Shown here piece after piece: positions 55,860 to 64,000 of a stretch of DNA of 64,000 nt (its first letter is position 1; the number at the start of each line of letters is the position of its first letter). The position numbers were made by a program, and so were the translations under genes. Origin of the DNA: Hyphomonadaceae bacterium UBA7672 (GTDB lineage Bacteria; Pseudomonadota; Alphaproteobacteria; Caulobacterales; Hyphomonadaceae); assembly GCA_002483135.1 (NCBI GenBank), contig DLHI01000007.1, positions 569,861-633,860 on the forward strand. The letters run 5' to 3'. Under the pieces are notes generated by a model. It did not search any database and had not been told where the DNA came from. It saw nothing but the letters and a program-made list of their open reading frames with translations.

Positions 55860-56336
55860 ATGAAATTCACGATCCTTGCCGCAGCTGTGTTCGTGCTCTC
55901 GCCGCTTGCTCACGCGCAGGATTGCGCGCCGCTTAACCGGGTCATCGCATCGGCGGTGGAGGAGGGCTTCGAGAGCATCAGCGGCGAACGGGTCGAGGAC
56001 GGGTACTTTGAATCCAAAATCACGTTCTTCGATGCGGACGAGTGCAGCGTCGATTCCATTCTGGGCCAGTATTTCTGCCTGTGGGACCGGGCAAGCGTGG
56101 CCGAAGCCGACAAGGCGATCGCGCCGCTCTACGACATGGCGAAGGTCTGCCTGTCTGGCGGATGGGAGTGGACCGACCTGGCTGGCGAGCAGCGGCCCAA
56201 CAATATCGCCATCACCGAAGGCTATCGCATGACCCGCACCGGCGGCGCGCACGAGGGCGCGGTGGTGCAGGTCTACATGGACGGCATGGCGACCGAGCCA
56301 TGGCGGCAGGTGTGGCTGGAAGTGTGGTGGGAGTAG
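55860..56336 (+). CDS. Exported four-cysteine protein, paralogue B
   Basis: 158 residues from ATG 55860, signal peptide ending AHAQ. Conserved with paralogue A: DCAPLNRVI, DECSVDSI, YFCLWDR, VCLSGGWEW and RPNNIAITEGY. Two disulfides are likely. Starts 43 bp after paralogue A. Confidence 0.8.
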   Translation: MKFTILAAAVFVLSPLAHAQDCAPLNRVIASAVEEGFESISGERVEDGYFESKITFFDADECSVDSILGQYFCLWDRASVAEADKAIAPLYDMAKVCLSGGWEWTDLAGEQRPNNIAITEGYRMTRTGGAHEGAVVQVYMDGMATEPWRQVWLEVWWE

Positions 56337-56400
56337 GGGCGGTGGCGCGTTGCGGCGCGCTGGCCTATCTAGGACGGATCATCCATTCCGGGGATCTCCC

Positions 56401-56910
56401 ATGGCGTTACTGGTTCTCAGCGTTGCAGGCAGCGACCGTCCCGGCCTGACGAAGGCGCTGGCGGCGGCCGTGCTGTCGGCCGGCGGCAACTGGCTGGAGA
56501 GCCATCTCTCGCGCCTTGGCGGGCTTTATGTCGGCTCGGTTCTGGTCGAGCTGGATCAGGGCAAGGTCGAGGCGTTGCGCGCGGCCGTCTCCGCCGTCGA
56601 TGCGGCGGGGCTTGAGGTGCGCATCGCGCCCGCGGGGGCGCGCGCAGACGCCGCCGGCGAGACGCTGGAATTCTCCCTCGTCGGACAGGACCGGCCCGGC
56701 ATCGTCAACCAGGTGACGAAAGCAGTCAGCGACCTCGGCGCCAACATCGAGACGTTCGAGACCTGGCTAACCTCCGAAGCCCACTCCGGCGCGCCCCTCT
56801 TCCACATGGCCGCCAACCTGCGCCTGCCTGCGGGGCTGTCGGCGGCAAAGGTGCAGGCCGCACTGGAAGCGATCTCGGGCGAGATCATGGTGGACTTCAC
56901 TGTGAGTTAG
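56401..56910 (+). CDS. Double ACT domain protein (GcvR-like)
   Basis: 169 residues: two ACT domains, VLSVAGSDRPGLTKALAAAV and FSLVGQDRPGIVNQVTKAVSDLGANIE. Arrangement matches glycine cleavage repressor GcvR-like proteins that sense amino acids. No DNA-binding domain. The glycine cleavage genes are not here. Confidence 0.85.
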   Translation: MALLVLSVAGSDRPGLTKALAAAVLSAGGNWLESHLSRLGGLYVGSVLVELDQGKVEALRAAVSAVDAAGLEVRIAPAGARADAAGETLEFSLVGQDRPGIVNQVTKAVSDLGANIETFETWLTSEAHSGAPLFHMAANLRLPAGLSAAKVQAALEAISGEIMVDFTVS

Positions 56911-56929
56911 GGCGGTGGGGTGAGGGCTC

Positions 56930-56958
56930 TTGATATAGTGCAACCATTGCACTATGTT
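56930..56958 (+). promoter_or_regulatory. DUF4160 promoter with operator in the spacer
   Basis: TTGATA (56930-56935), 17 bp, TATGTT (56953-56958). ATAGTGCAA (56935-56943) and TTGCACTAT (56947-56955) form a perfect 9-bp inverted repeat with 3-bp centre that fills the spacer. The ATG at 56964 is about where transcription would start, with no Shine-Dalgarno. Confidence 0.75.
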
Positions 56959-56963
56959 CCGTC

Positions 56964-57194
56964 ATGCCCCGGATCGTGCGCTTCGCCTCGGCAGAGATCG
57001 CGATGTATTTCGCAGACCATCCGCCGCCGCACTTTCACGTGCTGGGGCGCGATGGCGCAGCCCAGGTCGATATCGAAACGCTGGAGGTGATCGCGTCAAG
57101 CGGGCGTATCGACCTGCGCGAGGCGCTGGCCTGGGCGGCGACACATCGCGCGGCGTTGCGGGCGCACTGGGCGCGTTTGAGTGGAGACCGGTGA
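56964..57194 (+). CDS. DUF4160 protein, toxin-like partner
   Basis: 76 residues. IAMYFADHPPPHFHVLGRDGAAQVDIETLEV is the DUF4160 core with the HxxP-rich motif. Such genes are usually paired with DUF2442 genes; a toxin-antitoxin role has been suggested but not shown. Probably leaderless. Stop TGA overlaps the next start by 1 nt (TGATG). Confidence 0.85.
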   Translation: MPRIVRFASAEIAMYFADHPPPHFHVLGRDGAAQVDIETLEVIASSGRIDLREALAWAATHRAALRAHWARLSGDR

Positions 57195-57712
57195 TGGCAG
57201 CCAAACTGATCGCAATTGGCAAGATGACATCTCTGGCGGTGGCAGGCCCCGGCAAGCTTGAGCTTGAATGGGACGATGGCCATGCCGCCGCCGTGGACCT
57301 TGGCGAGATCATCGCGGGGCATCCCGGCCTTAAGGCGATCCGCGCCGCGAGGGCGTTTGCGAAGGCGGCGCTCAGCGATGATGGCTGGTCGGTCGAATGG
57401 CCGGGCGGCGTCGATTTCGGCTCGCCGCAGCTTCGCCGCTGGGCCGACGAGCAGGCCGGCGAGACAATGCGCGCGGATGATTTCCGCGACTGGATGGAAA
57501 CGCACGCACTGACGCTGGACGGCGCAGCCGACGCTCTCGGCCTGTCACGCCGGATGATCGCCTACTACGCCAGCGGCGAGAAACCGATCCCCAAGACCGT
57601 GCTGCTCGCGACGGTCGGGTTCGGCGCGCGTGCAGGGTGGAAGCGCGAGGGCGTGGCGGAAGCGGGCGCGAAGTTTGTGGCGACGAGAGCGAAGCGGCCG
57701 GGGGCGAGGTGA
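57194..57712 (+). CDS. DUF2442 protein with C-terminal HTH
   Basis: 172 residues. DUF2442 part (LELEWDDGHAAAVDLGEIIAGHP, GVDFGSPQLRRWADEQ) followed by an XRE-like helix-turn-helix: LTLDGAADALGLSRRMIAYYASGEKPIPKTV. The HTH makes it the likely repressor that binds the inverted repeat in the shared promoter. Coupled to DUF4160 by TGATG. Confidence 0.85.
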   Translation: MAAKLIAIGKMTSLAVAGPGKLELEWDDGHAAAVDLGEIIAGHPGLKAIRAARAFAKAALSDDGWSVEWPGGVDFGSPQLRRWADEQAGETMRADDFRDWMETHALTLDGAADALGLSRRMIAYYASGEKPIPKTVLLATVGFGARAGWKREGVAEAGAKFVATRAKRPGAR

Positions 57713-58082
57713 TGACGCTCGAACGGGCGCAGTGATCGTGCAAACGCGCGCGTCAAGCAGCCGTGAGTTTCCCATTTACGCCCACGCCGCTTTGTCAAAG
57801 CGACGAAAAACATGAGTAAATCGTGGTCGGTTCCAATGCCACCAAGGTGGGCGAACTGTCATGGATCAGCAGCTCTCCACAGGCGTTTGTCCCACCAATG
57901 CGCGATTTCTGCGTACGTTTTTTTGCCGCTTTTTGATCGAATGATTGGAATCAAAGGGAATTTTTATAAGTTTGCGAGAAATTGTGCTATTGATTCGATC
58001 AGTTACGAAAAATATAACGCGTTACCTTCTTGGGGGTGGCTTCGGGGTTCCCATATCGCGCGGCCGAAGGAAAAGGGAAAAA
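57713..58082. other. AT-rich gene-poor stretch
   Basis: 370 bp, clearly more AT-rich than the rest from about 57880. Holds a promoter at 57990-58018 and a TTTGAT / ATCAAA inverted repeat at 57932-57955. An open frame from 57812 overlaps this promoter and is not supported. Confidence 0.5.
57990..58018 (+). promoter_or_regulatory. Sigma-70-like promoter
   Basis: TTGATT (57990-57995), 17 bp, TATAAC (58013-58018), 65 bp before the start of the small gene at 58083. Confidence 0.65.
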
Positions 58083-58292
58083 ATGCGTACGACGACAGAT
58101 AACCGCACTGCGGGCGGCACCGCTTCTGAGCGCTTGGAGCGTTTGGAGCGCCGTGTCGACGACGTCGCGCATTCCGTTGCTGGTCGATTTGCCAGAGGGA
58201 ATGTGTGCAGCCAGATGCGCCCCGCGCTTACAGAGCAGCAGCTTGAGGCGGAGCGAGCAGAGCGCCGCCGGCAGCTGCAATCTGCAGGCTAG
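58083..58292 (+). CDS. Small hypothetical protein
   Basis: 69 residues from ATG 58083, preceded by AAGGAAAAGGGA. Charged, helical, with a probable coiled-coil segment ASERLERLERRVDDV and QLEAERAERRRQL. No hydrophobic segment. Probably cotranscribed with the next gene, 26 bp on. No family recognised. Confidence 0.55.
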   Translation: MRTTTDNRTAGGTASERLERLERRVDDVAHSVAGRFARGNVCSQMRPALTEQQLEAERAERRRQLQSAG

Positions 58293-58318
58293 GTCTCAAA
58301 TCAAAAAAGAACGAATAC

Positions 58319-58990
58319 ATGTCGGCCAATGGGTTGAATGGTCGCCTAGTCGTTATCGCAAACGAGTGGGACAAGGCCGAGAAAGTTATCAAACTCGCGG
58401 AAAGAGTGCGTAGCGAAGTGGTGCAGCCGTCTGTGAACGAGCTCCGCTATGCTGGTCGCCGGCTTGTTGATGCATTGCGGGTTCAAGCCGACACCGGCGC
58501 TGACAAAGCTGACTTCGACGTTTTCGTCACCGAAGCGATGCAGTTTTGCTATCGCGCTCAGCACGATGCCGTCGATGCCACCATACTCTTCGTGCAGGCC
58601 GCGCTGAACGAGTACGAGGAAGAGTTTGGGCTCGCGCTCCTAATACAGCACTTCCCCGGAGTCGCGGACCTTCGCGCAAAGCTACAAGATGCCGACGAAC
58701 TGATCGTTCGTTCCCGCGAAGACAGGCTTGCGCGTCACCAAGACTACGAAACTCTGGCGACGCAGCATCTTCCCGTCATCATCGACGAGTTCAAGAAAAT
58801 TCAAAGCAACCGAACGGCACTTCAGCAGCTGGCCGCGGCTGCCGAAGAAAAGGACAAGCGCGAGGCTGAAGCCGCTGCTCTCGAGTCTCGGAGATTCAAG
58901 ATAAACCTGTGGCTTGGCGTCGGCATAGGTCTGGCGGGCGCGGTCTTGGGTGCTGTCCTTAGCGTAGTGTTGCAAGGAGCTCCGGCGTGA
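58319..58990 (+). CDS. Hypothetical C-terminally anchored coiled-coil protein
   Basis: 223 residues. Mostly helical, with charged stretches (AELEKD-like AAAAEEKDKREAEAAALESR) and one C-terminal membrane helix LWLGVGIGLAGAVLGAVLSVVL. So it is a tail-anchored cytoplasmic helical protein. Codon use is AT-richer than neighbours, suggesting transfer. Stops 30 bp from the convergent dapF stop. No family recognised. Confidence 0.72.
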   Translation: MSANGLNGRLVVIANEWDKAEKVIKLAERVRSEVVQPSVNELRYAGRRLVDALRVQADTGADKADFDVFVTEAMQFCYRAQHDAVDATILFVQAALNEYEEEFGLALLIQHFPGVADLRAKLQDADELIVRSREDRLARHQDYETLATQHLPVIIDEFKKIQSNRTALQQLAAAAEEKDKREAEAAALESRRFKINLWLGVGIGLAGAVLGAVLSVVLQGAPA

Positions 58991-59019
58991 CAGCCGTTGA
59001 GCCATTTTTCTACGCCCCC

Positions 59020-59838
59020 CTAACCCCCGCTCACATACTCCAGCTCCACCGGACCCGTCATGATGACGTGGTCGGTTGCTTCGCTCCATTCGATCTCGAT
59101 GTCGCCGCCGTCGTTGTGGACGAGGGCTTTGCGGTCGGTGAGGTTGCGGCGGGCGGCGGCGACGATGGCGGCGCAGTTGTTGGAGCCGCAGGCGAGCGTC
59201 TGGCCTGCATTGCGCTCCCACGTGCGCAGGCGCGTTTCGGTGCGTGAGATGATTTCGAGGAAGCCGGTGTTGACGCCCTGCGGGAAGAGCGGGTGCCACT
59301 CGCACAGCGAGCCCACGGCGCGCACATCGATCTTGTCGAGCTCGGGCACGAAGAAGATGATGTGCGGGTTGCCCATGTTCACCGCGCCGGGCATCGACAG
59401 ATAGGGCGCATCGATGGGCCCGATCTTGAGATCGATGCCGCGCGTGTCCATCCGCTCGGCAAGAGGGATCTCTTCCCACTTGAGCAGGGGCGAGCCCATG
59501 TCGACGGAGATTTTCGTGGGGCCGAGGCGTTCGGACTTCAGTTTGCCCGCGACAGTCTCGACGATGACCTTGTCCTTGCCAGTCTCCTCCATCACCAGCC
59601 AGGCGACACAGCGCGTGGCGTTGCCGCAGGCCTCGGCGGAGGAGCCATCCTTGTTCCAGATGCGCATGAAGACGTCGCCCTTGAGCGTCGTCTCCATGGC
59701 GATGACCTGATCGGCGCCGACGCCGGTCTTCGGATCGGCCAGCGCCTTCACTTCTTCCGGCTGCAGATTGAGCGTACCTTTCCTGTCGTCGAAAATGACG
59801 AAGGAGTTGCCGGCGCCGTTCATCTTCCAGAATTTCAT
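59020..59838 (-). CDS. dapF: Diaminopimelate epimerase DapF
   Basis: 272 residues. Two-cysteine racemase: Cys71 in EACGNATR and Cys217 in ACGSNNCAA; MKFWKMNGAGNSF start and NMGNPHIIFF. The usual GAGNDF is GAGNSF here. Converts LL- to meso-diaminopimelate for peptidoglycan and lysine. Follows the cytochrome c gene by 33 bp. Confidence 0.96.
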   Translation of the reverse strand: MKFWKMNGAGNSFVIFDDRKGTLNLQPEEVKALADPKTGVGADQVIAMETTLKGDVFMRIWNKDGSSAEACGNATRCVAWLVMEETGKDKVIVETVAGKLKSERLGPTKISVDMGSPLLKWEEIPLAERMDTRGIDLKIGPIDAPYLSMPGAVNMGNPHIIFFVPELDKIDVRAVGSLCEWHPLFPQGVNTGFLEIISRTETRLRTWERNAGQTLACGSNNCAAIVAAARRNLTDRKALVHNDGGDIEIEWSEATDHVIMTGPVELEYVSGG

Positions 59839-59871
59839 CCGAAGAGATTTAGGGCCTTGCGGGGCGCCGCG

Positions 59872-60255
59872 CTAGTGTTGGGTCCGGGCGGCCTTCGCGG
59901 CGTCCCGCAACACGTCGAAATAGGCCAGCAGGTCGTCCTTCACGGGCCCCGAAATGATCAGGTTCGGCATGTTGGGATGGCTGGTGTTGAACCAGACATT
60001 GAGCGCCATGGAGGTCATGCCCGGGGTCGCCGCCACGGCGGTGAAGCTGGGCGCAGCGGCGTCGGGCATGCCGGGTACGCCCGGTTCGACCGAATGGCAG
60101 CCGGCGCAGGACTGCCGCGCATAGGCCAGGCCGCGCATCGCGGCGGGGTCGGCCGGGGCGGTGGGCGGCGCGGGCGTCTGGGATAGCGCCGGCGTGACGG
60201 CGGCGGCGAGGGCTGCGAGGCACACGACGAGACGGCGAGAACGCAGGAAGGCCAT
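59872..60255 (-). CDS. Exported c-type cytochrome
   Basis: 127 residues. Signal peptide ending ALSQ near residue 26, heme site CAGCH (50-54), and a methionine in HPNMPNLIISG as probable sixth ligand. Class I monoheme cytochrome. Maturation would use the Ccm system encoded at 1.6-4.5 kb. Confidence 0.93.
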   Translation of the reverse strand: MAFLRSRRLVVCLAALAAAVTPALSQTPAPPTAPADPAAMRGLAYARQSCAGCHSVEPGVPGMPDAAAPSFTAVAATPGMTSMALNVWFNTSHPNMPNLIISGPVKDDLLAYFDVLRDAAKAARTQH

Positions 60256-60383
60256 GGCGGGGCTCCGGGCTTTTCTGCCCCCAGTGTCCGCCTAGCGAGC
60301 TGTATCGACTTGATGCGCGTCAATTGGGTTGCAGTGGTGAGCCGGGCTGCTAACCCTTCCACCCCGGAAAACAGGGGATACGC

Positions 60384-62543
60384 ATGCGCACTATATTGAT
60401 GGGTGTGGCGATGGCCGTGCTGGCGGCGTGCGCATCCCAGGAGGCGACAACAGTGACGACAGATACCCCGGCCGCGGCCAGCGCTCTCGACCCGAATTCG
60501 GAGGCGCATCTCTGGCTGGAGGAGGTCGAGGGGGAACAGGCGCTGGCCTGGGTGCGCGGACAGAACGAGCGCTCGCTGGCCGTGCTGGAGGGCGATCCGC
60601 GCTTCAAGGGATATTATGACGCCGCGCTGGCGATCTCGACGTCGAAGGAGCGCATCCCCTACGGGTCGATCCGCAAGGGCCATGTCTACAATTTCTGGCA
60701 GGACGACGCCCACGAGCGCGGCATCTGGCGGCGTCAGGCGCTGGCCGACTATGGCGCCGGCAAGGACACATGGGAGACGCTGCTCGACATCGACGCGCTG
60801 GCGGCGAAGGAAGGCAAGAACTGGGTCTACAAGGGCGTGTCGTGCCGGCCGCCCGAGTATGAGGATTGCCTGCTGCAGCTGTCGGATGGCGGCAAGGATG
60901 CGGTGAGCGTCCGCGAGTATGACATCGCGAAGGGAGTCTACGGTTTCAGGGCCGGTGGCTTCGATCTTCCCGAGGCCAAGCAGGGCTTCGTGTGGGAGGC
61001 TGAGGATTCCATCCTGCTCGCCACCGACTGGAGCGGCGATGGATCGACGATGACGGAGTCGGGCTATCCGTTCGTGGTGAAGCGCCTGAAGCGGGGCCAG
61101 CCTCTGTCCGCCGCGCAGGAACTGTTCCGCGGCAAGAAGACCGATGTCGGCGTCTACGGCATGTCGATCGAGGACGAGACCGGCAAGCGCTGGTTCGGCG
61201 TCAGCCAGTCGGAGACGTTCTTCACCACGAACTATTTTGTCTTCGACGCAGGCGACAAGGCGATCCAGCTGCCCATCCCGAAGAAGGCGAGCCCGCAGGG
61301 CGTGTTCGCCGATACGCTGCTGATGACGCTGGAAGAGGACTGGGCGCCTGCCGGCCAGGGCCAGTTCGTGACGGGCGACCTCGTCGGCTTCTCGTGGAGC
61401 GCATTCCTCGCCGATGGAAAACTGCCGCGCGTGGAGCTCGTCTTCCGCCCCACCGCCAAGCAGGCGCTGCAGGGCGTCGGCATCACGAAGAACAACGTGC
61501 TGGTCAACATCTCCGACAACGTCGCCGTGAAGGTGATGGCGTACACAAAGTCCGGCGGGAACTGGTCCTCGAAGGAAGTGCCGCTGCCGCCGAACGGATC
61601 AGCCGGCGTGATCTATGCGAGCCAGGACGAGACGACAGCTTTCCTCGGGTACGAAGGCTATCTCTCGCCCGATACGCTCTACACGTATGACTCAGGCACG
61701 GGCGAGGTGAAGCAGCTGCGCCAGCTTCCGGCATGGTTCGATGCGTCGCCCTATGTGGTGCATCAGCGCGAGGCGACATCGAAGGATGGCACGAAGGTTC
61801 CCTACTTCGTGGTGCACAAGAAGGGCATCGCGCATGACGGCAAGAACCCCACGCTGGTCTATGGCTATGGCGGTTTCCAGGTCAGCCAGACGCCGGGATA
61901 TTCCGGCACTGTTGGCAAGCTCTGGCTGGAGCAGGGCGGCGTTTATGTGATGGCCAACATCCGGGGCGGCGGGGAGTTCGGCCCGGCCTGGCACCAAGCT
62001 GGCCTCAAGACGAAACGCCAGGTCGTCTATGACGACTTCATCGCGGTGGCCGAAGACCTGATCGACCACGGCATCACGTCGAAGGACAAGCTCGGCGCGA
62101 TGGGCGGATCGAATGGCGGGCTGCTGATGGGTGTCATGTACACCCAGCGCCCGGACCTGTTCAAAGCCATCGTCTGTCAGGTGCCGCTGCTCGACATGCT
62201 GCGCTATCACATGCTGCTCGCGGGCGCGTCGTGGATGGACGAGTATGGCGATCCGGATGTGCCCGAGGAGCGCGCCTTCCTCGAAAAGCTGTCGCCCTAT
62301 CACAATGTCGATCCGGCCAAGACGTATCCGGAAATCTACTTCGAGACGTCGACCAAGGATGACCGCGTGCATCCCGGCCATGCCCGCAAGATGGCCAAGC
62401 GGCTCGAGGAAATCGGCAAGCCATTTCTCTATTACGAGAATATCGACGGCGGCCACTCGGCGGCGGCAAACCAACGCGAAGCAGCACGCCGTACCGCGCT
62501 GGAGTTCACCTATCTCGCGCGCAAGCTGATCGACGGGAAGTAG
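60384..62543 (+). CDS. Prolyl oligopeptidase family serine peptidase, lipoprotein
   Basis: 719 residues. Leader with VLAAC lipobox (Cys15). N-terminal beta-propeller (DPNSEAHLWLEEVEGEQALAWV is typical), C-terminal alpha/beta hydrolase with Ser576 in GGSNGG, Asp in KDDRVHP (about 660) and His691 in DGGHSAA. Cleaves short proline-containing peptides at the envelope. Divergent from the cytochrome gene by 128 bp. Confidence 0.95.
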   Translation: MRTILMGVAMAVLAACASQEATTVTTDTPAAASALDPNSEAHLWLEEVEGEQALAWVRGQNERSLAVLEGDPRFKGYYDAALAISTSKERIPYGSIRKGHVYNFWQDDAHERGIWRRQALADYGAGKDTWETLLDIDALAAKEGKNWVYKGVSCRPPEYEDCLLQLSDGGKDAVSVREYDIAKGVYGFRAGGFDLPEAKQGFVWEAEDSILLATDWSGDGSTMTESGYPFVVKRLKRGQPLSAAQELFRGKKTDVGVYGMSIEDETGKRWFGVSQSETFFTTNYFVFDAGDKAIQLPIPKKASPQGVFADTLLMTLEEDWAPAGQGQFVTGDLVGFSWSAFLADGKLPRVELVFRPTAKQALQGVGITKNNVLVNISDNVAVKVMAYTKSGGNWSSKEVPLPPNGSAGVIYASQDETTAFLGYEGYLSPDTLYTYDSGTGEVKQLRQLPAWFDASPYVVHQREATSKDGTKVPYFVVHKKGIAHDGKNPTLVYGYGGFQVSQTPGYSGTVGKLWLEQGGVYVMANIRGGGEFGPAWHQAGLKTKRQVVYDDFIAVAEDLIDHGITSKDKLGAMGGSNGGLLMGVMYTQRPDLFKAIVCQVPLLDMLRYHMLLAGASWMDEYGDPDVPEERAFLEKLSPYHNVDPAKTYPEIYFETSTKDDRVHPGHARKMAKRLEEIGKPFLYYENIDGGHSAAANQREAARRTALEFTYLARKLIDGK

Positions 62544-62792
62544 CGTTCGATAGGGCGCTATTTTCGTCAGCGTCAATCGCACTGCGTGTCGTGTTCGCGC
62601 GCGTGGCACGGAAAATTTATCGCGCTTCCGCACGACGCCGCTGCGGCATGACGTTCGCGTTCGGTTGACCCGGTATGCGCTCGCATCACCATGCACGCAG
62701 GGTCGTGCCCGACTCCCGGGGTACGCAAAGGCGCCAACAGAAATATCTAGCGCCGGGGAAAACAGAAACGTCACAGGGGAGGACCGCATCCA

Positions 62793-64000
62793 ATGGTGCG
62801 TATTGGCCGCTTTTCGACAATCAGTCTGCTTGCGCTTGGAGCCGCGCTGCCGGCGTTCGCGCAGAACACGCCTGCAACACCAGCACCGCAAGCCGCCGCG
62901 CCAGCCCAACCGCCCGCGTCAGACGAAGAGGATCGCGAACGCGATGTCGTCGTCGTCACGGCGAACAAGCGTGAAGAGACAGTCCAGGACATCGCTGTCG
63001 CCGTCACCGCAGTCACGTCCGAGATGCGCGACGAAATCGGCATCAACACGATCACCGACCTCACCAACTTCACGCCAGGACTATCCTACACGGCCGCCAA
63101 CGAGCGCGTGACACTACGCGGCGTCGGCCGCGTGACAAACAACTTCGGAGCGGAGCCCGGCGTCGCCAACTATACGGACGGAATCTATCAGTCCTTCGCT
63201 TCGATCGCGGGCCGCGATGGCCTGTTTATCGATCGCCTTGAAGTGCTGCGAGGGCCGCAGGGCACGTTGTACGGCCGCAACTCGGTGGGCGGCGCGATCA
63301 ACATCATCTCCAAGCGCCCGACTGACGATTTCGAAGGCGAGTTCAAGATCGGGTTCGGCAATTTCGACCAGAAAGAAGTCGGGTTCTCGCTGTCGGGCAC
63401 ATTGATCGAAGACTGGCTGCGTGGCCGCGTCGTTGCGTACAAGGAAGTGCGCGACGAGGGCGTCTATTACAACCACGGCACCGACGACACCGAAGGCTAC
63501 AACATCGACAACTGGAACGGCGAGATTCAGCTCGAGGGCGATATCGGCGAGAATTTCAGCTGGTGGACGAAATACACGTCAGGCCGCTACACGCAGGCCG
63601 GCCCCCCCGGCGGCCGCACCGGTGGCGGATCGAACGCACCCTACAACAGGAACTTCAACGCGGGCGGGGTGCTGCCACAACCGTCATGGGCCTATTGCAA
63701 CACCACCCTGCAGAACGGCCTTGGCTGTTCGTTCGACCAGGCGGTGCTCAGCTATACCCAGTCGGGATCGCTGACGACCAATCCGCGCATGATTGAGGGC
63801 AACACCGACCTCAACGATTCTTACCCGCGGATCGCCGATCTGGATAACTACGACGATTTCGCCCTGGAGATGATCTACGAGGCTCCGGGTTTCGACATCA
63901 AGTATGTCGGCGGCTACATCTTCTACCGCTACCACCTGACAGGCGATCAGGACGGCACGCCCGTCAAGTCGATCACATATCGGGCTACAGCCGCCGGCCA
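62793..64000 (+). CDS. TonB-dependent receptor, C-terminal part cut off by the window edge
   Basis: Starts ATG 62793 after GGGGAGG; 402 codons present. Signal peptide ending PAFAQ (about residue 24), TonB-box-like DVVVVTANKREETVQDIAV, plug domain with RGVGRVTNNFGAEPGVANYTDGI and VLRGPQGTLYGRNSVGGAINIISKRP, then the first barrel strands. Typical of the larger CirA-class receptors. The preceding 249 bp hold no clear gene. Confidence 0.94.
   Translation, partial: MVRIGRFSTISLLALGAALPAFAQNTPATPAPQAAAPAQPPASDEEDRERDVVVVTANKREETVQDIAVAVTAVTSEMRDEIGINTITDLTNFTPGLSYTAANERVTLRGVGRVTNNFGAEPGVANYTDGIYQSFASIAGRDGLFIDRLEVLRGPQGTLYGRNSVGGAINIISKRPTDDFEGEFKIGFGNFDQKEVGFSLSGTLIEDWLRGRVVAYKEVRDEGVYYNHGTDDTEGYNIDNWNGEIQLEGDIGENFSWWTKYTSGRYTQAGPPGGRTGGGSNAPYNRNFNAGGVLPQPSWAYCNTTLQNGLGCSFDQAVLSYTQSGSLTTNPRMIEGNTDLNDSYPRIADLDNYDDFALEMIYEAPGFDIKYVGGYIFYRYHLTGDQDGTPVKSITYRATAAG

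Noticed and set aside
57812..58102. Possible 96-residue protein
   Set aside because: Covers the promoter of the gene at 58083, has no ribosome site and mixed composition.

Overview
The window is a piece of alphaproteobacterial chromosome. It is GC-rich, with GTG starts, 4-bp ATGA overlaps, a large NAD-specific glutamate dehydrogenase, cytochrome c maturation by the Ccm system, ubiE-ubiB, mtaB-ftsY-yciB neighbours and two TonB-dependent receptors with Caulobacter-like signal peptides. A marine or freshwater member of the Hyphomonadaceae or Caulobacterales is the best guess; no 16S or tRNA gene is present to confirm it. About 66 protein genes were found, with no rRNA, tRNA, insertion sequence or CRISPR array. 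Both ends cut genes: aconitase on the left lacks its C-terminal part, and a TonB receptor on the right lacks most of its barrel.

Layout. 1-4.5 kb: acnA (minus), then the ccmABCDG cluster. 4.5-13.5 kb: MarR regulator, NUDIX hydrolase, globin-like protein, yciB, a Wzx-type flippase and a GH5-like lipoprotein placed between yciB and a DMT exporter-ftsY-mtaB block, then a MarR/FMN-reductase divergent pair. 14-25 kb: an IorAB-type molybdenum hydroxylase, TerC, a GNAT enzyme, the NAD-glutamate dehydrogenase and an AI-2E family permease. 25-31.7 kb: a YjgR-type ATPase, an SRAP DNA-crosslink protein, a histone H1-like protein, ubiB-ubiE, mutM and trmB. 31.7-36.7 kb: an AT-richer islet with a small membrane protein and a ribbon-helix-helix protein, an exported methyltransferase, YciI, a lipoprotein, gpsA, a TetR regulator, and a 43-residue membrane peptide followed by a chain of RNA hairpins. 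36.7-46 kb: siderophore receptor and Fe(II) hydroxylase, TraB/GumN protein, argG, a receiver protein with a hybrid histidine kinase, and ppa. 46-51 kb: LysE/Lrp pair, VOC/AraC pair, PhnA, typA, and a ParDE toxin-antitoxin module. 51-59 kb is the most accessory part: exported proteins, an operon with a prokaryotic pentameric ligand-gated channel, a 49-residue exported peptide and a vWA protein, two tandem four-cysteine exported paralogues, an ACT protein, a DUF4160/DUF2442-HTH pair and an AT-rich islet of unknown genes. 59-64 kb: cytochrome c-dapF, a prolyl-oligopeptidase lipoprotein and the second TonB receptor.

How the parts work together. Most genes are housekeeping: respiration (ccm, cytochrome c, ubiquinone, aconitase, glutamate dehydrogenase), protein targeting and tRNA modification (ftsY, mtaB, trmB), DNA repair (mutM, SRAP), and iron uptake (receptor plus hydroxylase behind a Fur-like site). 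Several short control regions can be read directly. These are a double palindrome between the MarR and FMN-reductase genes, an inverted repeat filling the spacer of the DUF4160 promoter, paired repeats on the parDE promoter, and two apparently leaderless promoters. The glutamate dehydrogenase appears to start at CTG behind a perfect Shine-Dalgarno sequence. No clear new multi-gene defence or biosynthetic system was found; the best candidates for new biology are the channel/peptide/vWA operon, the four-cysteine tandem pair, and the structured RNA downstream of the 43-residue peptide.
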